DNA of 64,000 nt, taken from positions 1-64,000 of the forward strand of contig JADKAQ010000016.1 in the NCBI GenBank assembly GCA_016719105.1. Reading direction: 5' to 3'. Under the pieces are notes generated by a model. The model worked only from the letters and a program-made list of their open reading frames with translations. It was not told the DNA's origin and made no database searches. The translations under genes were made by a program, and so were the position numbers. Position 1 is the stretch's first letter. The number at the start of each line of letters is the position of its first letter. Below are positions 60,491-64,000 of the stretch, in pieces. The stretch comes from Gemmatimonadota bacterium. Its GTDB lineage: Bacteria; Gemmatimonadota; Gemmatimonadetes; Gemmatimonadales; Gemmatimonadaceae.

Positions 60491-61318
60491 GTGCCCTTCA
60501 CCTTCTCTCACCCCGCTGCCGCCCTCCCCATCTGGCCCCTGATTCGCCGCGGAGTCCTTCCGCTGGCGCCGTTCGTGGTCGGGGCGATGACGCCGGACTT
60601 CGAGTACCTGCTGCGATTGGAGCCCCTCTCACTGGTGAGTCACTCGGTGCGGGGGCTCTTTGTTTTCTGCCTCCCGGTCGGGGCGGTACTCTGGGCGCTC
60701 TGGGAGTGGTTGGTGCGGCCGGTGGGGCGCGATCTCTTCGCGCTCACCCCGTCGCCAGTCGCCGACGCGGGCTCGTCGGCGCGCGACTCGAGTGCGCGCG
60801 CCTCGGGGCCTGGGGGGACGCGCCCCGGCGCATGGCTCGGCGTGGTCGTCGCCCTCCTGCTGGGGAGCGCGTCGCACGTGGGGTGGGATGCCTTCACGCA
60901 TCGCTACGCCTGGGGGGGCGAGAACGTCCCGTTGTTGCGCGAGACCGCCTTCACCGTGGGCGGGACCGCTGTGCCGTGGTACAACGCGCTGCAGCACGCC
61001 AGCACGCTGCTTGGAGGGATGGTGGTCCTCGGCTGGCTCTGGGGCGAACTCACGCGAGGCGGGGGCGCGCTGGGGGCCCTCTGGGCGCCCCGCCGTCTGC
61101 GGCGCTGGCTGGCGTTAGGCGCGGTCGCGCTGGCCGTCGGGGCATGGAACGCCCCGCGCCGAGGGCAGATGGTGAACCCGCGCCGACTTCCGCTCGTGGC
61201 GGGCCGGCTGGTGGTGGGCGCGATGACCGGCTTCGCCGTAGCTTTGGTGGCGCTCTCGGTGCTGCACCGGATGGGGCGCTATCGTCTCATCGACCCGACG
61301 GGGACTCACCATGCGTGA
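60491..61318 (+). CDS. DUF4184 family membrane protein
   Basis: 275 residues from a GTG. The N-terminal 'PFTFSHPAAALPIWPLIRRG' and 'GAMTPDFEYLLR' define DUF4184. 'HVGWDAFTHRYAWG' is the second conserved block with potential metal-binding histidines. Five or six transmembrane segments are visible. The function is unassigned, though homologues are annotated as putative metal-dependent hydrolases. The end overlaps the PHP gene by 8 bp. Confidence 0.88.
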   Translation: MPFTFSHPAAALPIWPLIRRGVLPLAPFVVGAMTPDFEYLLRLEPLSLVSHSVRGLFVFCLPVGAVLWALWEWLVRPVGRDLFALTPSPVADAGSSARDSSARASGPGGTRPGAWLGVVVALLLGSASHVGWDAFTHRYAWGGENVPLLRETAFTVGGTAVPWYNALQHASTLLGGMVVLGWLWGELTRGGGALGALWAPRRLRRWLALGAVALAVGAWNAPRRGQMVNPRRLPLVAGRLVVGAMTGFAVALVALSVLHRMGRYRLIDPTGTHHA

Positions 61319-62339
61319 CGGTCAGCTGCAACGTTTCACGGTCGTAGCGCTCTGGGCGCTCGCGTTGTGCTCGCTCACGCGTCCGGTGGCTGTGTCGGCG
61401 CAGGCCGCGCCCCCCGCAATGCGCTGGTACAAGGGGAACACGCACACCCACACGCTCAACTCCGACGGCGATTCGTCGCCCGACGACGTGGCGCGGTGGT
61501 ATCGCGAGCACGGCTACCAGTTCCTCGTCCTCAGCGACCACAACTTCATCACCGCTCCCGACGCGCTCAATGCGCTGCTCGGCGCCGACGAACGCTTCCT
61601 CCTGATCCCCGGCGAGGAGGTCACCGACCGTGTGCAGGGGAAGCCGCTGCACATCAACGGGCTCGCCGTCGAGCGCCTGGTCGCGCCGCAAGGCGGGACG
61701 ACGATCGTCGAGGCGTTGCAGCGCGACATCGACGCCATTCGCGCCGCCAACGGAGTCCCGCACCTCAATCACCCCAACTTCGGATGGGCGGTGACGGCGG
61801 CCGACATCCAGCGGGTGAGGAACGATCGCCTCTTCGAGATCTTCAACGGCCATCCGATGGTGAACAACATCGGTGGCGGTGGGATGCCGGGGCTCGAGGA
61901 GATGTGGGACATCATCCTCTCGTCAGGCAAGCTGCTCTACGGCCTGGCCACCGACGACGCGCACGACTTCAAGCGCCCGGGCGATCCCTCGGCGTCGGGG
62001 CCGGGGCGCGGCTGGGTCGTCGTGCGTGCGCCGCGCCTCGGCGCGCGCGAGATCGTCGAGGCGCTGGAGCGCGGCGACTTCTATGCGTCGACCGGGGTGG
62101 AGCTGGTCGATGTGCAGCGCTCGACGTCGCGCGTGGAGATCCGCATCAAGCCCGACAGCTGGAGTCGCTACACCACGCGCTTCATCGGGCGTGACGGGCG
62201 CGTGCTGGCCGAGACGGCGGAGAACCCGGCGATGTACTCGATCAAGGGCGACGAGGGTTACGTGCGCGCCGTCATCCTCGAGTCCAACGGGAAGAAGGCC
62301 TGGGTGCAGCCCGTAATGCTGGGCGAGGGGCGGAAGTAG
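61311..62339 (+). CDS. Exported PHP-domain metallohydrolase (CehA/McbA-like)
   Basis: 342 residues. A Sec signal peptide ends near A-V-S-A-Q-A (about residue 32). The PHP motif G-N-T-H45-T-H47-T supplies the first metal ligands. Further ligands lie in 'VLSDHNFI', 'GEEVTD', 'HLNHPNFGW' and 'TDDAHDFKRPG'. The fold matches periplasmic PHP phosphoesterases of the CehA/McbA group. The substrate is unknown. The ATG overlaps the DUF4184 stop, so the two genes are translationally coupled. Confidence 0.86.
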   Translation: MRDGQLQRFTVVALWALALCSLTRPVAVSAQAAPPAMRWYKGNTHTHTLNSDGDSSPDDVARWYREHGYQFLVLSDHNFITAPDALNALLGADERFLLIPGEEVTDRVQGKPLHINGLAVERLVAPQGGTTIVEALQRDIDAIRAANGVPHLNHPNFGWAVTAADIQRVRNDRLFEIFNGHPMVNNIGGGGMPGLEEMWDIILSSGKLLYGLATDDAHDFKRPGDPSASGPGRGWVVVRAPRLGAREIVEALERGDFYASTGVELVDVQRSTSRVEIRIKPDSWSRYTTRFIGRDGRVLAETAENPAMYSIKGDEGYVRAVILESNGKKAWVQPVMLGEGRK

Positions 62340-62503
62340 CGGTCGGTCGGGCGGCAGGGCCGGCGCGCCTGCTCACGCCCGGCGTTCCGCTGATCCCCGC
62401 GGGGGCGCGCTTCGTCCTCGGGAGGGGGGCAGGATAGCGCTCCCCTCCGCATGCTAGGGACGAACCGTTCCGTCTCTCCATCCCCCTTTTCTCCCTCGCC
62501 CCC

Positions 62504-63322
62504 GTGAGCCTGGCCATCGAACGCGTAGTCGTCGTGGACGACGAGCGCTTAGCCCGCGTGCGGGTCGCCGAGCGCATCCGCGCCATCGCGCCCAATGTTG
62601 CGTTGCAGGAGGCGGCCGACGGCCGCTCGGCGGCGCGACTGATCGATGAATGGAAGCCCGACGCCGTCTTCCTCGACGTGCAGATGCCGGAGATGGACGG
62701 CTTCGGCGTGGTGCAGGCGGTCGGCGCCGACAAGATGCCGCCCACCGTCTTCGTGACGGCCTACGACCAGCACGCGTTGCGAGCCTTCGACGTGGCGGCG
62801 GTGGACTACCTGCTCAAGCCATTCGACGACGAGCGTTTTGCGGCTGCGTGGGAGCGGCTTCGCAACCGCGCTGCGGCTGGCGGCATCGCCGCCGAGGCGC
62901 GGCGCATCGGGGCACTGCTCTCGGCCATTGGCGGGACGGTGCCGCTGGCCGATGCCGCGCCGACCGACGAGGAGGAGAAGGGGAGCACCTATCTGGACCG
63001 GATGATGGTGCGGCGCGACCAGCGCACGACGTTCGTGCGCATGGCCGAGGTGCAGTGGATCGAGTCGTCGGGGAACTACGTGATCCTGCACGTGGGGCGC
63101 GAGCGGCACGAGGTGCGGGAGACGCTGTCGGCGCTGGAGTCTCGTCTCGATCCCAGGCGTTTCACGCGGATCCATCGGCGCCTCATCGTGGCGCTCGACG
63201 CCATCCGCGAGCTGCAACCGTGGTTCGGCGGCGACCAGGTGATGATCCTGCACGACGGGTCCAAGCTGCGCGTGAGCCGGACGCACCGGGCCTCGCTGGA
63301 GCGGGCGTTGCGGGGCGGATGA
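62504..63322 (+). CDS. LytTR-family response regulator
   Basis: 272 residues from a GTG. A receiver domain (about 5-120) has the acidic pair in 'VVVDDERLA', phospho-acceptor D58 in 'DAVFLDVQMPEMDGFG' and 'VDYLLKPFDDE'. A linker then leads to a LytTR DNA-binding domain (about 165-270) with 'VQWIESSGNYVILHVG' and 'FTRIHRRLIVALDAI'. It is followed 25 bp downstream by its likely sensor kinase. Target promoters are not identifiable here. Confidence 0.93.
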   Translation: MSLAIERVVVVDDERLARVRVAERIRAIAPNVALQEAADGRSAARLIDEWKPDAVFLDVQMPEMDGFGVVQAVGADKMPPTVFVTAYDQHALRAFDVAAVDYLLKPFDDERFAAAWERLRNRAAAGGIAAEARRIGALLSAIGGTVPLADAAPTDEEEKGSTYLDRMMVRRDQRTTFVRMAEVQWIESSGNYVILHVGRERHEVRETLSALESRLDPRRFTRIHRRLIVALDAIRELQPWFGGDQVMILHDGSKLRVSRTHRASLERALRGG

Positions 63323-63347
63323 GGGTGCGCGTAAGGAGCGTCGGCTG

Positions 63348-64000
63348 ATGTCGCGCTCGCCCGCGCGCCTCGTCCTGCTGTATGGGTGGTTGGTCCCGGT
63401 CGTCGTGGCGACGGTCGGGATGGTGGTCGTCCCGGCGCGGCTCAACCCCGACCTCCCGCTGGCCGGCATCGTCGCCGTGCAGATGGCGATGTGGCTGCCG
63501 TGGGCGGCGTGGTCGCAGCTCATCATCGCGGTGGGCGATCGTGTCCCGCTGGAACGCGGCCGTGTGCTGCGGGCCATGCTGGTGCACGTCCCGCTGTGCC
63601 TCGTGGTGGTAACGGTGCACATCATCATCGTCGACTGGGCGCAGCGCACCTTTGGCATCGTGCCGCCCCGCAAGCTCGACAGCGTCCTCGCCATCGGGTT
63701 GCGGTCGTATGGCGACGTGAACGTGGTGGTGTACTGGGCGGTGGTGGGGGCGCACGTGGCCATGCGGTGGCACGAGGCATGGCGACTGGAGTCGGTGCGC
63801 GCCGCGCGCCTGACGAGTGACCTGGCGCAGGCGCAGCTCTCGGCGCTGCGCGCACAGCTGCATCCGCACTTCCTGTTCAATGCGCTCAACGCCGTGGTCG
63901 CCCTCGTGGGAGAGGATCCCGCGGCGGCCAAGCGGGTGACCGTGCGCCTGGCGGAGCTCCTGCGGGCCACGCTCGCCGCGACCGAGCGCTCGTCGCTCCC
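63348..64000 (+). CDS. LytS/YehU-type sensor histidine kinase (C-terminus cut by window edge)
   Basis: The ATG at 63348 follows AAGGAGCG. The 217 codons present encode about four transmembrane helices (within residues 7-150), a short coiled linker and the His_kinase (PF06580) box 'QLHPHFLFNALN' with H172 as the presumed phosphorylation site. The frame is open to base 64000, so the ATPase domain lies outside the window. It forms a two-component pair with the LytTR regulator immediately upstream. Confidence 0.92.
   Translation, partial: MSRSPARLVLLYGWLVPVVVATVGMVVVPARLNPDLPLAGIVAVQMAMWLPWAAWSQLIIAVGDRVPLERGRVLRAMLVHVPLCLVVVTVHIIIVDWAQRTFGIVPPRKLDSVLAIGLRSYGDVNVVVYWAVVGAHVAMRWHEAWRLESVRAARLTSDLAQAQLSALRAQLHPHFLFNALNAVVALVGEDPAAAKRVTVRLAELLRATLAATERSSL

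Overview
The window is GC-rich, densely coded bacterial chromosome, most likely from a soil or sediment Gemmatimonadota. That assignment is inference. It rests on the high GC, many secreted proteins whose signal peptides end in A-Q, a duplicated orphan MacB/FtsX permease, DUF1592/DUF1552 redox genes and a dominant 8-mer, CGTTAGGC. No rRNA, tRNA, CRISPR array, integrase or transposase was seen.

Layout. (1) 1-4350, minus: a giant Ig-like lipoprotein that runs off the left edge and carries four near-identical 411-bp repeats. (2) 4564-22709, plus: an 18-kb anti-phage defence island. It holds a type I restriction-modification locus (hsdM, hsdS, hsdR) whose middle is occupied by a SIR2-HerA pair and a Schlafen/AlbA_2-type ATPase, followed by a complete type I Zorya system (zorA-zorB-zorC-zorD). 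(3) 23054-25770, minus: phosphoglucomutase and an exported HpcH/HpaI aldolase-like protein. (4) 25979-32388: an exported redox cluster of a di-heme DUF1592 protein, a Tat-type DUF1552 protein and an ankyrin protein, with a convergent cytochrome c. (5) 32551-38751, minus: four overlapping or closely spaced surface-protein genes with Ig-like, cohesin-like, IPT/TIG-like, BNR and dockerin domains. (6) 38915-53806: mixed metabolic and signalling genes, including a DUF429 protein, a trimethylamine dehydrogenase-like flavoprotein, hemolysin III, an MBL hydrolase, YaeQ, an orphan permease, a TPR-GGDEF diguanylate cyclase, an NHL protein and a Tat-exported aminotransferase. (7) 54047-59601: a PQQ dehydrogenase, a HupE-cytochrome c fusion and another propeller protein. 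(8) 59921-64000: a coiled-coil membrane protein, DUF4184, a PHP hydrolase and a LytTR/LytS two-component pair cut by the right edge.

How it works together. The island stacks defences with different logic: modification and cleavage (type I RM), presumed NAD+ depletion (SIR2-HerA) and membrane-anchored DNA degradation (Zorya). Two signals suggest it was acquired: its lower apparent GC, and the complete absence of the host 8-mer that occurs 19 times elsewhere. The exported redox genes suggest periplasmic electron transfer from an unknown substrate.

Caveat. At least ten reading-frame breaks fall in otherwise well-conserved genes: hsdR (three), zorA, pgm, the aldolase, the DUF1592 gene (two), the ankyrin gene and the coiled-coil gene. 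Most sit in short homopolymer or GC-dinucleotide runs. Indel errors in the assembly are the simplest explanation, so hsdR and zorA should not be called dead without read-level checking.
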